A stretch of DNA of 7,553 nt from Deltaproteobacteria bacterium (GTDB lineage Bacteria; Myxococcota_A; UBA9160; UBA4427): contig DRKE01000279.1 of the NCBI GenBank assembly GCA_011051925.1, positions 1 through 7,553 on the forward strand. The letters run 5' to 3'. The translations under genes were made by a program, and so were the position numbers. Shown piece by piece: positions 7,272-7,553 of the stretch (positions are counted from its first letter, which is position 1; each line of letters opens with the position of its first letter). The notes beneath the pieces are model-generated. The model searched no databases. It saw only the letters and a program-made list of their open reading frames with translations, and had not been told where the DNA came from.

Positions 7272-7298
7272 TCAGCCAAGCATCAGCCAACCGTCAGC
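7272..7298. promoter_or_regulatory. Tandem direct repeat, three TCAGC cores at 11-bp spacing (possible operator)
   Basis: TCAGC occurs at 7272-7276, 7283-7287 and 7294-7298. The first two lie within identical CATCAGCCAA decamers (7270-7279 and 7281-7290); the third unit is degenerate. An 11-bp head-to-tail spacing is that of PhoB/OmpR-type winged-helix operators. It lies about 105 bases upstream of the secreted-protein start. Binding by the adjacent regulator is a guess from geometry and proximity. Confidence 0.4.
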
Positions 7299-7510
7299 AT
7301 CATCAACGTCCGGATGGCTTCGGCCGCAGCGCCCCCGGGCCGGGCCGGTTCACGGTCCTCCGCCCGAGCCGCTCCGCCTCTTCGGGAATGCGTGCAGATC
7401 CCTGATGCCCACTGCTGATCCCCCCACGCCTAGCATGTTTTTTTCGACACATCGGATCGCTCTCCGCCACATGACATCGTGAATCGAACGGAATGCCGGC
7501 GAAGAGCCGG

Positions 7511-7520
7511 GCATGCATGC
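7511..7520. repeat. 10-bp perfect palindrome GCATGCATGC
   Basis: GCATGCATGC equals its own reverse complement. It lies 24 bases before the probable plus-strand start at 7544 and could be an operator half-site pair or chance. Confidence 0.3.
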
Positions 7521-7543
7521 TCGAATCTTGAATGGAGATCCCG

Positions 7544-7553
7544 ATGCGACGAA
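7544..7553 (+). CDS. Probable start of a gene running off the right edge
   Basis: ATG at 7544 follows GGAG (7534-7537) by six bases and continues as ATG CGA CGA into the window edge. Only three codons are present (M-R-R), so nothing can be said about the product; a basic start would fit a signal peptide among other things. An ATG at 7532 is an alternative with no ribosome site. Confidence 0.4.

Larger units (their letters stand above)
7166..7543. other. Non-coding region between divergent genes
   Basis: No convincing gene is seen in these 378 bases. On the minus strand it is the upstream region of the secreted-protein gene. It contains an 11-bp tandem repeat (7272-7298), a GATACT -10-like hexamer without a good -35 (7229-7234, minus), a TGCTAGGCG element (minus, near 7427-7435) next to a seven-base A tract (7438-7444), a small CCGGC/GCCGG hairpin (7496-7510) and the palindrome GCATGCATGC (7511-7520). 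Arg/Pro-rich reading frames here look like chance products of high GC. Confidence 0.6.

Noticed and set aside
7166..7279. 38-residue N-terminal extension of the secreted protein from a TTG start
   Set aside because: The extension would bury the signal peptide; ATG at 7165 has a GGAGA ribosome site and directly begins a signal sequence.
7303..7518. 71-residue minus-strand ORF
   Set aside because: It has no ribosome site, no domain and a composition like other chance frames in this high-GC DNA.

Overview
The window is high-GC bacterial DNA. It carries an initiation factor gene, a tRNA, several metabolic or surface-related genes, and a large regulator of a type common in Myxococcota and related former Deltaproteobacteria. 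The secreted protein near the right end has a C-terminal dockerin-like tail with two LVPPTAT segments, which fits free-living, probably marine or soil, members of those lineages. This taxonomic guess is an inference from protein style only; there is no rRNA in the window.

Layout, left to right. Positions 1-969 (minus) hold the N-terminal 323 residues of an amidohydrolase of the D-aminoacylase / N-acyl-D-amino-acid deacylase type, which runs off the left edge. Positions 970-1267 are non-coding, with a hairpin directly after the next gene. Positions 1268-1921 (minus) encode a left-handed beta-helix acyltransferase. Positions 2046-2288 (minus) encode translation initiation factor IF-1 from a TTG start; a 16-codon leader ORF with its own good Shine-Dalgarno overlaps that start. 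A short divergent region separates infA from a tRNA-Ser(CGA) gene at 2550-2641 (plus). Both have the same 9-mer, TGCTAGCCT, at the expected -10 position.

Positions 2915-6001 (plus) encode a roughly 1,000-residue one-component regulator: an OmpR/CadC-type winged helix, a STAND-like AAA ATPase and a long TPR region. Its start is uncertain (GTG at 2915 or TTG at 2942). It converges, with 12 bases between stop codons, on a minus-strand gene (6014-7165) for a secreted protein with an internal repeat of about 57 residues, a thrombospondin type-3-like calcium segment and a dockerin-like tail. The 378-base region beyond it (7166-7543) holds three TCAGC cores at exactly 11-bp spacing and a 10-bp palindrome. 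A likely plus-strand gene begins at 7544.

No mobile element, integrase, CRISPR array or defence system is visible. The most interesting material is the infA leader arrangement, the repeat-containing secreted protein with its dockerin-like tail, and the 11-bp tandem repeat, which has the geometry expected for a PhoB/OmpR-type winged-helix protein like the one next door.
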